Below, piece after piece: positions 15,459-22,943 of a stretch of 22,943 bases of DNA. A model generated the notes under the pieces. The model was not told where the DNA came from. It saw only the letters and a list, made by a program, of their open reading frames with translations, and ran no database searches. The position numbers and the translations under genes are program-made. Source of the stretch: JASFHF01 sp050123375 (GTDB lineage Bacteria > Pseudomonadota > Gammaproteobacteria > UBA12402). Within the stretch, counting starts at the first letter, position 1. Each line of letters starts with the position of its first letter. The stretch lies in the NCBI GenBank assembly GCA_050123375.1, contig JASFHF010000034.1, positions 1 to 22,943 on the forward strand, in the 5' to 3' direction.

Positions 15459-16520
15459 ATGGCAAAAAGTAAGCAGGAAGTGACATCTATAGAAGACAGC
15501 GGTAAGAATAAAGCATTATTGGCAGCATTAGGCCAAATTGAGCGACAATTTGGTAAGGGAACAGTGATGCGTATGGGGGATACCAGTATTGCACATGATA
15601 TTGATGTGGTTTCGACTGGTTCATTAGGGCTGGATATAGCTTTGGGTATTGGCGGTTTGCCGCGTGGACGCATAGTAGAAGTTTATGGTCCTGAATCATC
15701 CGGTAAAACAACTTTAACCTTACATTTAGTGGCTGAGTGTCAGAAAAATGGCGGTACCGCAGCTTTTGTGGATGCTGAAAATGCGTTAGACCCAATTTAT
15801 GCTGAGAAATTAGGGGTTAATGTAAATGAGCTGTTAATTTCGCAGCCAGATAATGGTGAACAAGCGTTGGAGATTACTGATATGTTGGTACGTTCTGGCG
15901 CGGTTGATTTGATTGTAATTGACTCAGTTGCGGCTTTAACTCCAAAAGCAGAAATTGAAGGCGAAATGGGCGATTCTCATATGGGATTACAAGCACGATT
16001 AATGTCACAAGCGTTGCGTAAGTTAACGGCGAACATTAAGCGCTCAAATACGCTGGTAATTTTCATTAACCAAATTCGCATGAAGATTGGTGTGATGTTT
16101 GGCAACCCGGAAACAACAACTGGCGGTAATGCATTGAAGTTTTATTCTTCAGTGCGTCTCGATATTCGTCGTACTGGCGCAATCAAAAAAGGCGATGAAG
16201 TATTGGGTAACGAAACTCGTGTAAAAGTGGTCAAGAATAAAGTTGCACCTCCATTCAAGAAAGCTGAGTTTGATATTATTTATGGGCAAGGCATTTCGCG
16301 TGAAGGAGAAATTATTGATTTAGGAGTTAAACACGATTTTGTTGAAAAATCCGGAGCTTGGTATAGCTATAATGGTGAACGTATTGGGCAAGGTAAAGAT
16401 AACGTGCGTAACTTTTTACAAGCTAATTCTGAAATTGCGGCAGATATTGAGGGAAAAATACGTGCAAAATTAATGGATGTTGCAAAACCTTGCGTTTCTG
16501 AAACGGAGTCTGAAGAATAA
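15459..16520 (+). CDS. recA: Recombinase A
   Basis: 353 aa, the same length as E. coli RecA. The ATP-dependent strand-exchange protein of homologous recombination and the co-protease of the SOS response. Walker A is GPESSGKTT with Lys83. LIVIDSVAALTPKAEIEGEM covers Walker B and loop L1, and the L2 region has FINQIRMKIGVMFGNPETTT. The tail is acidic (SETESEE). The N-terminus is about 11 residues longer before Walker A than in E. coli. GAGGG lies 7 nt before the ATG. recX starts directly after the stop, so they are one operon. cinA, a common upstream neighbour, is not here. Confidence 0.98.
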   Translation: MAKSKQEVTSIEDSGKNKALLAALGQIERQFGKGTVMRMGDTSIAHDIDVVSTGSLGLDIALGIGGLPRGRIVEVYGPESSGKTTLTLHLVAECQKNGGTAAFVDAENALDPIYAEKLGVNVNELLISQPDNGEQALEITDMLVRSGAVDLIVIDSVAALTPKAEIEGEMGDSHMGLQARLMSQALRKLTANIKRSNTLVIFINQIRMKIGVMFGNPETTTGGNALKFYSSVRLDIRRTGAIKKGDEVLGNETRVKVVKNKVAPPFKKAEFDIIYGQGISREGEIIDLGVKHDFVEKSGAWYSYNGERIGQGKDNVRNFLQANSEIAADIEGKIRAKLMDVAKPCVSETESEE

Positions 16521-16973
16521 ATGAGCGAGCAAGAAGTTCGTAATGTTGCAATAAAATTGTTAGCGCAGCGTGAACATTCACGCTACGAATTACAAAGTAA
16601 ATTATTAATTCGTAAATATGATCGTGAAGCTATCGAAAAAGTATTGGATGAATTAAGTCAGGACAATTTGCAAAGTGACGTCCGATTTACGCAAAGTTAT
16701 ACGCGTATGAAAATGCAGCGGGGCTTTGGTCCAATACGTATTCGTCAAGAATTGCATGATCGTGGAATTGATGATGGTTTGATTGAGGAATGTCTGTCGA
16801 TCAGTTTGGATGAATGGATACAGGAAATAATTAAAGTGCGGAATAAAAAATTTGGTTTTGATGCACCGCATGATTATGACGAGCGTACTAAACAAATGCG
16901 TTTTTTACAATATCGAGGTTTTACTACTGAACAAATAAAACAAGGAATGAAGCAAGCCGATGAAAACAGCTAA
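16521..16973 (+). CDS. recX: Regulatory protein RecX
   Basis: 150 aa. RecX binds RecA filaments and limits their growth. The sequence shows the three-helix repeats of the family: AIKLLAQREHSRYELQSKL, FTQSYTRMKMQRGFGPIRI with RQELHDRGI, and MRFLQYRGFTTEQI near the end. Its ATG abuts the recA stop without a gap, and its 3' end overlaps alaS by 14 nt, so translation of the three genes is probably coupled. Confidence 0.93.
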   Translation: MSEQEVRNVAIKLLAQREHSRYELQSKLLIRKYDREAIEKVLDELSQDNLQSDVRFTQSYTRMKMQRGFGPIRIRQELHDRGIDDGLIEECLSISLDEWIQEIIKVRNKKFGFDAPHDYDERTKQMRFLQYRGFTTEQIKQGMKQADENS

Positions 16974-19509
16974 ATTACGTAAAGTTTTTTTAGATTATTT
17001 TAAAAAAAAGCAGCATGAAATAGTTGCCAGCAGTTCTTTGGTACCAGCAGATGATCCAAGTTTATTTTTTGTTAATGCGGGTATGGTGCCGTTTAAAAAT
17101 GTATTTTTAGGTAGAGAAAAAAAGCCTTATATCCGTGCGACTTCAGTACAAAAGTGTATGCGGGTTAGCGGAAAACATAACGATTTAGAGCAAGTTGGGT
17201 TTACTGCGCGCCATCATACTTTCTTTGAAATGTTAGGTAATTTTAGTTTTGGGGATTATTTTAAGCGTGAAGCGATTCAGTATGCGTGGGAATTTTTGAC
17301 TGATGTTTTAAAAATTCCTGCAGAAAAGTTATGGATAACAGTTTATCAAGATGATCAGGAAGCTGCTGATATTTGGTTAAAAGAAATAAAAATTGATCCA
17401 AAACGATTTTCCAAATGTGGAGAAAAAGATAATTTTTGGGCGATGGGTAATGTGGGTCCTTGCGGCCCTTGCTCAGAAATTTTTTATGACCATGGTGATA
17501 AATTTTCTGGTGGTCCTCCGGGTTCTCCAGATGAAGATGGTGATCGGTATGTAGAAATTTGGAATTTAGTATTCATGCAGTATAACCGCGATCATCATGG
17601 TAATTTAGCACCGTTGCCAAAACCATCAATAGATACGGGCATGGGTTTAGAAAGAATTGCTGCAGTGATGCAAGGGGTACATAGCAATTACGATATTGAT
17701 TTATTTCAAGATTTGCTTAAAGCAGTTGCTCAAATTGTTGCTGCAAAAGATTTTGATGATCCTGGATTAAAAGTTATTGCCGACCACATTCGTGCAAGTG
17801 TATTTTTAATTGCTGATGAAGTTATTCCTTCAAATGAAGGTAGAGGTTATGTATTGCGTCGTATTATTCGGCGTGCAATTCGATATGGTAATAAATTAGG
17901 TATGAGCCGACCATTTTTTTATAAATTGGTTAAACCGTTAGTTAAAATTATGGGCGATGCTTATCCAGAAATTTCCATAGCGCAACATTTTATTGAAAAA
18001 ACCATATTGCATGAAGAAGAACAATTCGCCAAAACTTTACATCTTGGTTTGAAAATTTTAGAAGAAGATATTGAGCATTTGGAAACAAAAGTTATTCCGG
18101 GTGGGGTAGTATTTAAATTATATGATACTTATGGTTTTCCGGAAGATTTAACCGCAATTATTGCGCGTGAACATGGTTTGGAAATTGACGTCAAAGGTTT
18201 TGAAAAAGAAATGCAGCAACAGCGTGATCGTTCAAAAGTTTCTAGTCAATTTAAAACTGATTATAATCTTGAGTTGCCGGAGCTGCCAGTTACTAAGTTT
18301 GTTGGTTATGATAGTTTAATTAGCGATAGTCAAGTTTTAGCTTTGCTACAAGATAATAAATTGGTAGACGAATTAGGTGGCGAAGGCGCAGTTGTTTTAA
18401 ATTGCACGCCGTTTTTTGCTGAGGCGGGTGGACAAATTGCAGATACAGGCGAAATTAAATTAGCTTCTGGTATTTTTGTGGTACATGATACACAAAAAAT
18501 TGGTAATGTAATTGTGCACTTTGGTAAAATGCAGCAAGGAAAATTACGTACCGGCGATAAAGTTACTGCTTGTGTTTCTCCGGATAATCGCCGCGCAGTT
18601 GCGTTGAATCATACTGCAACACATTTGTTACACGCCGCATTACGTGGAGTTTTAGGGAAACACGTAAAGCAAAAAGGTTCTTTGGTTGCAGCTGATCGGT
18701 TGCGTTTTGATTTTTCTCATCCTAATCCGGTTACACCAAAAGAATTATATCAAGTTGAAGAATTGGTTTATGCGCAAATTTTATCGAATTGTTTGGTAGA
18801 AACTAATATTATGGCGCCGAATGATGCGATTAAAATGGGAGCCATGGCATTATTTGGTGAAAAATATGGTGAAAAGGTTCGTGTGTTAAGCATTAGCGAT
18901 TTTTCATTAGAGCTTTGTGGCGGTACACATGTGCAGCGCACTGGTGATTTAGGTTATTTTCGTATCATTAGCGAAACAGGTGTGGCTGCAGGAGTGCGTC
19001 GAATTGAAGCAGTAACCGGTTGGGGTGCTTCACAATTTGTTTTACAACAAGAAGAGCATAATCATGCAGAGCTTGCACAACTACAATTACAAAAACGCGA
19101 ATTGCAAAAAAGCATTGAACAACTTAAGAATAAATTGGCTGGAAGTTTTGTAAATGATTTAGCTGGGCTTGCAAAAAAAATTAACGATATAAATGTTTTA
19201 ACCGCAATAGTTTCAGATGTTGATGTAAAAGGTTTGCGCACATTATTAGATCAATTAAAAAATAAATTTGATAAAGCAGTGATTGTGTTGGCAACAACTA
19301 AAAATGATGTGGTTAATTTAGTTGCAGGTGTAACAAAAAGTTGCACAAATCGTTTTCATGCTGGCGAAATAATAAACATAGTTGCTAAAAAAATAGGCGG
19401 AAAAGGTGGCGGTAGAAAAGATTTAGCACAAGGTGGTGGTAATAATTTAAACGAATTAAATAATGCATTAATTCTTGTTGAAAAATATGTTAAAGAAGGT
19501 ATAAAATAA
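16960..19509 (+). CDS. alaS: Alanyl-tRNA synthetase
   Basis: 849 aa (E. coli 876). A class II synthetase that charges tRNA-Ala and edits mischarged Ser and Gly. The catalytic domain shows FFVNAGMVPFKNVFLG, ARHHTFFEMLGNFSFGDY and DTGMGLERIAAVMQG. The editing site has HTATH at 551-555 and CGGTH with Cys653/His657. The C-terminal oligomerisation/C-Ala domain ends with GGKGGGRKDLAQGGG from about residue 813. The start ATG lies inside the recX end and gives MKTAKLRKVFLDYF, as expected. csrA follows after a 719-nt gap, which is unusually long for this cluster. Confidence 0.97.
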   Translation: MKTAKLRKVFLDYFKKKQHEIVASSSLVPADDPSLFFVNAGMVPFKNVFLGREKKPYIRATSVQKCMRVSGKHNDLEQVGFTARHHTFFEMLGNFSFGDYFKREAIQYAWEFLTDVLKIPAEKLWITVYQDDQEAADIWLKEIKIDPKRFSKCGEKDNFWAMGNVGPCGPCSEIFYDHGDKFSGGPPGSPDEDGDRYVEIWNLVFMQYNRDHHGNLAPLPKPSIDTGMGLERIAAVMQGVHSNYDIDLFQDLLKAVAQIVAAKDFDDPGLKVIADHIRASVFLIADEVIPSNEGRGYVLRRIIRRAIRYGNKLGMSRPFFYKLVKPLVKIMGDAYPEISIAQHFIEKTILHEEEQFAKTLHLGLKILEEDIEHLETKVIPGGVVFKLYDTYGFPEDLTAIIAREHGLEIDVKGFEKEMQQQRDRSKVSSQFKTDYNLELPELPVTKFVGYDSLISDSQVLALLQDNKLVDELGGEGAVVLNCTPFFAEAGGQIADTGEIKLASGIFVVHDTQKIGNVIVHFGKMQQGKLRTGDKVTACVSPDNRRAVALNHTATHLLHAALRGVLGKHVKQKGSLVAADRLRFDFSHPNPVTPKELYQVEELVYAQILSNCLVETNIMAPNDAIKMGAMALFGEKYGEKVRVLSISDFSLELCGGTHVQRTGDLGYFRIISETGVAAGVRRIEAVTGWGASQFVLQQEEHNHAELAQLQLQKRELQKSIEQLKNKLAGSFVNDLAGLAKKINDINVLTAIVSDVDVKGLRTLLDQLKNKFDKAVIVLATTKNDVVNLVAGVTKSCTNRFHAGEIINIVAKKIGGKGGGRKDLAQGGGNNLNELNNALILVEKYVKEGIK

Positions 19510-20130
19510 AGTTCCTGTTTTAAAAAAACAGCTGAAAAAAAATAATTCAAATCTTTTTTGAGTTAAATTTTTAAATTAAATGGAATGGCAGAAGTTCTTA
19601 TAAGCTAATTGTAATAACTTCTGAAATAAATCAAATAAACTTAGCCCTGATTAGGGAGGAAAAAAGGGGGAGTTTGATCTTAGGTATTAAACGCTCTTTT
19701 AATGTGCAAGTAAATTAATGTTAATTATTTTGCTTGATGGAAGAATGAAGATAAGACTTACGAAAAAAGATGAGATGCGGGTTTTTAACCAAGCAGATTG
19801 CTTTTGTTGTAAGCCATCCATGGTTTGCAACCTTTGCGGGTCGGCACTTCGTGCGACAAAATTATGCAATTCTGTATAATTTTTCGTGTAAGTCCTGTGA
19901 AAATTGAAGAAGGGTGAGGGAATATTGGCCAAGGATGGCATAGCTTTTTTCTTTAATTAATGGATAATTCGTTCAAAAATTGAGCATAGGTGGTTGTTTT
20001 TGGGTATTTTTGTGATTTTTTGCAAAAAAAACCAGAAAATTTGAATCCTTAAGGTTTTCTTAAGGTTTATCTACTACAATAAGACTATCCTAGGTGTTTA
20101 GTGTCTTTCGTTAAAGCTTGGGGAGTGGGT
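19510..20130. other. Long alaS-csrA intergenic region, mostly repeat-like sequence
   Basis: No convincing gene is present. An A/T palindrome CTGTTTT/AAAACAG (19515-19531) lies just after alaS but lacks a T-run. A hairpin CAGAAGTT/AACTTCTG lies at 19588-19623. The bulk of the middle is the inverted-repeat element at 19755-19894. CCTTAAG/CTTAAGG (20047-20053 with 20059-20065) precedes a TACAAT (20075-20080) that might be a csrA -10 box. Confidence 0.5.
19755..19894. repeat. Short inverted-repeat element (about 140 bp)
   Basis: The ends GACTTACGAAAAA (19755-19767) and TTTTTCGTGTAAGTC (19880-19894) are inverted repeats that differ only by two extra bases. Inside are CGGCAC-TTC-GTGCG, an imperfect stem AATTATGCA/TGTATAATT and the motif CCATCCATGG. 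A minus-strand frame here has no ribosome binding site. It looks like a non-autonomous mobile element remnant. Confidence 0.6.
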
Positions 20131-20228
20131 TTTGCTCAAGGTGTATATATTGAGCAAAGATAAGTTAATACAAAGTATTAAATAGGAAGTAAGTACTATA
20201 GTTACTATAAGGATATAAGGAGTTCATG
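20131..20228 (+). promoter_or_regulatory. csrA leader with inverted repeats and GGA motifs
   Basis: Two perfect inverted repeats, TTTGCTCAA/TTGAGCAAA (20131-20139 with 20150-20158) and TTAATAC/GTATTAA (20165-20171 with 20175-20181, AAA loop), precede the start. Three GGA triplets (20185, 20211, 20219) follow. The last lies inside the Shine-Dalgarno AAGGAG (20217-20222). CsrA proteins bind GGA in leaders and block ribosome loading, so autorepression is likely by analogy with E. coli csrA. Confidence 0.5.
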
Positions 20229-20429
20229 ATGCTGATTTTAACAAGACGTACAGGAGAAAGTTTGATAATAGGAGATGATGTGACGGTAACCGTGCTTGGC
20301 ATTAAAGGTAACCAAGTACGTATCGGAGTAAATGCTCCAAAGGAAGTTTCTGTTCACCGTGAAGAAATATATCAGCGTATTCAGGATGAGAAGCAAGAAA
20401 AGGAAAGCAGTGGCAGCGATAAGAAATAA
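20229..20429 (+). CDS. csrA: Carbon storage regulator CsrA
   Basis: 66 aa. A dimeric RNA-binding protein that controls translation and stability of many mRNAs and, in Legionella relatives, switches between growth and transmission states. The sequence MLILTRRTGESLIIGDDV, then GIKGNQVRIGVNAP and VSVHREEIYQRIQ, matches the family, with the RNA-contact residues at the ends (LTRR, near-C-terminal VHREEI) intact. The polar tail is lysine/serine-rich. Two ATGs are adjacent. The second (20229) gives the canonical MLILTRR start and 6-nt spacing to AAGGAG. The first (20226) leaves only 3 nt. Confidence 0.97.
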   Translation: MLILTRRTGESLIIGDDVTVTVLGIKGNQVRIGVNAPKEVSVHREEIYQRIQDEKQEKESSGSDKK

Positions 20430-20654
20430 TGTTTCTGACGATTGTTGGAAATATCTTGGTTAGAGGGATATTTGGTTCTTGTTTATGTGGTTGCATATAA
20501 TCTGCGCGTATTTATACCCATCACAATCGAATTTTCCCTCAATCATAAGCCTAATTCTAAGCGCAATCTGGCGCATTACAAAACGAAAAACTCGATCGTA
20601 ATGAATATCATATATCATTTATTTTTACTGTAAAATTTGTGTAGTTTTCTCAGC

Positions 20655-20683
20655 TTGCAACAGTCTAATTCTCAAGTTATACT
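20655..20683 (+). promoter_or_regulatory. Promoter of the tRNA-Ser/tRNA-Arg unit
   Basis: TTGCAA (20655-20660), exactly 17 bp, TATACT (20678-20683), ending 10 nt before the tRNA-Ser 5' end. Strong spacing and -10 match. Confidence 0.7.
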
Positions 20684-20693
20684 CAGCCGTTTC

Positions 20694-20786
20694 GGAGAGG
20701 TGGCCGAGTTGGCTGAAGGCGCTCCCCTGCTAAGGGAGTATGGGGCTTAAACTCCATCGAGGGTTCGAATCCCTCCCTCTCCGCCA
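20694..20786 (+). tRNA. tRNA-Ser(GCU)
   Basis: A 93-nt class II tRNA. The acceptor stem GGAGAGG (20694-20700) pairs with CCTCTCC (20776-20782), then G73 and an encoded CCA (20784-20786). The anticodon loop CTGCTAA is closed by CTCCC/GGGAG and reads AGU/AGC serine codons. The long variable arm typical of tRNA-Ser is present, and the T-arm has GGGTTCGAATCCC. Its position after csrA matches gammaproteobacterial order. Confidence 0.96.
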
Positions 20787-20820
20787 TATCTATCAATATT
20801 GCAGAACAACAAAGTCTGAT

Positions 20821-20894
20821 GCGCCCGTAGCTCAGCTGGATAGAGTACCTGGCTACGAACCAGGCGGTCGGGAGTTCGAATCTCTCCGGGCGCG
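20821..20894 (+). tRNA. tRNA-Arg(ACG)
   Basis: 74 nt. GCGCCCG (20821-20827) pairs with CGGGCGC (20887-20893), then G73. The anticodon arm CTGGCTACGAACCAG gives ACG (inosine at 34 expected), reading CGU/CGC/CGA. The T-loop is GTTCGAATC. Unlike the neighbouring tRNA-Ser, no CCA follows G73 (the next bases are CTTAGA), so CCA must be added by nucleotidyltransferase. The 3' end is probably the attachment site of the island that follows. Confidence 0.95.
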
Positions 20895-20915
20895 CTTAGA
20901 TTCATTAGATAAATC

Positions 20916-20950
20916 AAGCGGTTATAGCATTATTGCTCGACCGCTTTTTT
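20916..20950 (+). terminator. Rho-independent terminator after tRNA-Arg
   Basis: AAGCGGT (20916-20922) pairs with ACCGCTT (20940-20946), with an inner AGCA/TGCT stem (20926-20929 with 20934-20937), followed by a run of T to 20950. It ends the tRNA transcript. The integrase stop codon (20930-20932) lies in its loop. Confidence 0.8.
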
Positions 20951-22078
20951 GTTATTATATTCTGGTGTGGGGATTTTGTGGGAACTTTTTTCCACGCATC
21001 CACCACAAATGCTACGCAATAAAGTTAAAGTTGGTCCTTGTGACCCGCGATCACAAACTTTATTTGCAGCAGCAATTAAATTGTTCAATTCTGCTGCAGA
21101 ATAATGCGTGGTAACTCTGCCGGATTTGTGCCCCAGCAAGTCTTGGCGATCTTCAAAACTGACCCCAGCGGCGCGTAGCCTTCTGCCAAAGGTATGCTTT
21201 AGATCATGCACGCGGACTTGTTCTAAACCAACTTTTTTTCTGACACGTTTCCAAGCTGAATTATTGATGTTGCAAACCGGGTGCCCAGAGTAAGTAAATA
21301 CATATTCTGGATGCATACCTCTTACTTTATCAATAACTGACTTAGCAATATCATTCAAAACAATTAAGCGTTCTTCACGATTTTTCACCCATTGTTTTGG
21401 AATGATAAAAACACTGGTGTTAAGCTCCGGGATAAAAGTTTCCCATCGCCATTGCAAACGACATACTTCTTTTTCACGACAACCTGTATTCACTTTAAAT
21501 AATGCCATTCTGCGTAAATGCAGCGGTAATTCCTGAAACAAACGATCTTGTTCATCCCAGGATAAAGGATAAGGTTCGCGTGCGTCCGTTACCGGCAACA
21601 ATTTTATTTTTGGTGCTGAATGTAACCAAGTTAGACCAAATTCGTCCAGCCATTCAGTTGCTGCAACATTTAAAATATGTCGAACGACACCTAAAGCAAT
21701 ATTGATACTTTTAGTTTTACGGCCTTGAGTTTTGCGCGCTTTAATAAAAGGCTGCAAAGTTCCAATATGAACTTGCTCAAGTTGCAAATCGCCGATAAAA
21801 CTATCGAGTTGCTTAATATGCAACTCGTCATCACCAATGCTTGCTTTATGTTGATTTTCGCTAAGATACTTTTTAGCCGCTTGCCGAAAAGTGCGCTTTG
21901 GTCGCACACCATAAATTGATGCTTGCCGAATTTGCTCAATTCGCATTACCAAATACTTTTCAGCTTCGGCTAAATCGGTGGTACCAGTGCTTTCACGCAC
22001 ACGGTGACCATCAACTTGCTTATCAATCTGCCAAATACCATTTCTTTTAAAGAGCCCAGGTGATTTTATTCTACCCAT
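20930..22078 (-). CDS. int: Tyrosine-family site-specific integrase
   Basis: 382 aa. It catalyses integration/excision of the mobile element through a 3'-phosphotyrosine intermediate. The N-terminal part (about 1-150) carries the arm-binding and SAM-like core-binding domains. The catalytic domain has Arg201 (TGCREKEV), His291 in HDLKHTFGRRLRAAG, His317 (LLGHKSG) and the nucleophile Tyr326 (TTHYS). The second Arg of the usual RHRHY set is Lys294 here (HxxK). The C-terminal 40 residues are a tail beyond the family core. AAGGAGA lies 7 nt before the ATG. Its start overlaps the upstream small gene by 13 nt. Its 3' end runs into the tRNA terminator, so it is convergent with the tRNAs. Confidence 0.93.
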   Translation of the reverse strand: MGRIKSPGLFKRNGIWQIDKQVDGHRVRESTGTTDLAEAEKYLVMRIEQIRQASIYGVRPKRTFRQAAKKYLSENQHKASIGDDELHIKQLDSFIGDLQLEQVHIGTLQPFIKARKTQGRKTKSINIALGVVRHILNVAATEWLDEFGLTWLHSAPKIKLLPVTDAREPYPLSWDEQDRLFQELPLHLRRMALFKVNTGCREKEVCRLQWRWETFIPELNTSVFIIPKQWVKNREERLIVLNDIAKSVIDKVRGMHPEYVFTYSGHPVCNINNSAWKRVRKKVGLEQVRVHDLKHTFGRRLRAAGVSFEDRQDLLGHKSGRVTTHYSAAELNNLIAAANKVCDRGSQGPTLTLLRSICGGCVEKSSHKIPTPEYNNKKAVEQ

Positions 22079-22311
22079 AGAATGTCTCCTTCTGTTTGCT
22101 TGCGAGACATTCCGTTGCGGTTTTTATAATGCTCCACCCAGTGGTCTAAGTCAAGCCTATCAAATGATACATTTTGCCTGCTTAGTCGAATTTCTGTTAA
22201 GTACGGTCTGATATAACGATTAAAATAATTAATATTCGTTCCCAAATATTTTGGCGCATTTTTTAATCGAATCAATCGTGGCTGTAGTATTTCATTTTTA
22301 TTTTTATTCAT
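22066..22311 (-). CDS. Excisionase-like small DNA-binding protein
   Basis: 81 aa. RLIRLKNAPKYLGTNINYFN followed by YLTEIRLSRQNVSFDRLDLD and HWVEHY has the layout of a winged-helix excisionase/AlpA-type protein (recognition helix, then a beta-wing). These proteins direct integrases toward excision. AGAGG lies 8 nt before the ATG. It overlaps the integrase start by 13 nt, so the two are co-translated. The identification rests on pattern and position. Confidence 0.65.
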   Translation of the reverse strand: MNKNKNEILQPRLIRLKNAPKYLGTNINYFNRYIRPYLTEIRLSRQNVSFDRLDLDHWVEHYKNRNGMSRKQTEGDILWVE

Positions 22312-22822
22312 GGTTTTTACCTCTTGTAGTTCGTTATCCCGCAGCTTGACTGAGGGTTCAAATATTTTTTAAATCTTTATTTAGCAATTTGTGGTTTTTT
22401 GACTCTAACCCAGAAATGACATCGGTTAGTGCTAAGCATCCTGCTTACGGTTGTCAAACCGTAAAACAATTAATGGATACAAGATTAGGGCTTAAATAAA
22501 ATTCCGTTGGTATTTTAATTATTAAAATTTGGAAATTTATTCACGAAGCAAAAAGTGGATCATCGAATCCTCGCCAGCAGGGGTTGTTCTAACCCTCAGT
22601 GGTCGAATTGCTTAAAGATTTTTATTTTTAATGATTTTATTGATTTGTTTAAATTGATTAAATTATTAATTGACTCATTGTTTTTATTTTGTAATTTATA
22701 ATTAATATTATTTTAATAAGCTGTGACTTTACTAAATTGAAAGTTGTAATATTTTTTCAACGTTTATTTAATTAATTGGTATTAATTAAACTGGTTTTAT
22801 TGATTTCTATTACTATTTATAA
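22312..22822. other. Non-coding AT-rich island stretch
   Basis: No convincing gene. There is a perfect 8-bp hairpin TTACGGTT/AACCGTAA with loop GTCA (22445-22464) and a smaller one GGGTT/AACCC (22581-22595). The flanks of the first hairpin look vaguely tRNA-like (CGGTTAG, TTGTCA), but no acceptor stem can be drawn. The last 200 nt are almost only A and T. Confidence 0.5.
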
Positions 22823-22943
22823 TGGGTCACAAAATTTAGACCACGTGATGGTATAAAATAAGATATAATCTTGGCCATAATAAAAAGAGGTCGAGCAGAT
22901 GACAATAATAAAAAAACGTAAAAGATATAGTGCGGGTGAAAAA
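22823..22943 (+). mobile_element. Left end of an insertion sequence (partial)
   Basis: TGGGTCACAAAATTTAGACC (22823-22842) looks like an IS terminal repeat. A perfect TATAAT (22864-22869) and AAGAGG (22885-22890) lead into a transposase start. The other end is outside the window, so the boundary is inferred. Confidence 0.45.
22899..22943 (+). CDS. Transposase N-terminus, probably IS3-family OrfA (partial)
   Basis: Only 15 residues are visible (MTIIKKRKRYSAGEK), from ATG 22899 to the window end with no stop. A basic start with KRKRYSA is common in IS3-type OrfA proteins, just before the helix-turn-helix. AAGAGG lies 8 nt upstream. The family is a guess from the first residues. Confidence 0.4.
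   Translation, partial: MTIIKKRKRYSAGEK

Larger units (their letters stand above)
20895..22943. mobile_element. Integrated island edge at tRNA-Arg (partial)
   Basis: A tyrosine integrase and an excisionase-like gene lie directly after the tRNA-Arg gene, then gene-poor DNA and an insertion sequence. This is the usual layout of one end of a tRNA-targeted integrative element. The far end and the second attachment copy are outside the window. No second copy of the tRNA 3' end is seen here. Confidence 0.7.

Noticed and set aside
15262..15483. A 73-codon plus-strand frame with a signal-peptide-like start (ends AHA before DGG) upstream of recA
   Set aside because: No ribosome binding site, overlaps the recA start by 25 nt and spans the likely recA promoter. 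The second half has no protein-like character.
19515..19531. Palindrome after alaS as a terminator
   Set aside because: The stem is all but A/T-only and no T-run follows on the plus strand.
19699..19941. An 80-codon minus-strand frame between alaS and csrA
   Set aside because: It lies across the inverted-repeat element at 19755-19894 and lacks a ribosome binding site.
20740..21114. A 124-codon frame crossing the tRNAs
   Set aside because: It is read through two clear tRNA genes and the terminator.

Overview
The window looks like a chromosomal segment of a low-GC gammaproteobacterium, most likely of the Legionellales (Coxiella/Legionella relatives). This rests on two things: protein types such as a full-length CsrA and a gamma-type RecA-RecX pair, and two gene orders typical of that group, tkt-gap-pgk-pyk and recA-recX-alaS-csrA-tRNA-Ser-tRNA-Arg. 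No species can be named from the sequence alone.

Layout. 1-1595: end of tsf, then pyrH and frr (translation/UMP kinase cluster). The usual uppS-cdsA continuation after frr is absent. 1794-9408: a central carbon block, transketolase, GAPDH, phosphoglycerate kinase and pyruvate kinase. It is interrupted between gapA and pgk (about 4813-6676) by accessory genes: a short Fis-like DNA-binding protein, a zinc-ribbon/DUF4145-like protein translationally coupled to it, and a HigBA/RelE-type toxin-antitoxin pair with its own palindromic operator. 9678-14384: priA, an M3 oligopeptidase (PrlC type) and, on the other strand, a gamma-carbonic-anhydrase-like protein. 14385-15458: a gene-poor AT-rich gap with a probable 64-aa protein and a convergent 50-aa single-span membrane protein. 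15459-20894: recA-recX-alaS, csrA, tRNA-Ser(GCU), tRNA-Arg(ACG). 20930-22943: the edge of a mobile island at the tRNA-Arg 3' end, with a tyrosine integrase and an excisionase-like gene, then a sparse stretch and the left end of an insertion sequence whose transposase runs off the window.

The most striking non-coding feature is a three-copy intergenic repeat (near 158-310, 1604-1791 and 11678-11833). Each copy has a 20-22 bp inverted-repeat stem with compensating changes between copies. Each also ends in a 31-35 nt tail containing the sequence that serves as Shine-Dalgarno for the next gene (pyrH, tkt, prlC), 5-7 nt before the ATG. Two other, unrelated inverted-repeat elements occur at 9412-9653 and 19755-19894.

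How the genes work together: most are housekeeping genes (translation, lower glycolysis, replication restart, recombination, peptide turnover). The accessory content sits at three places: inside the glycolytic block, upstream of recA, and downstream of tRNA-Arg.
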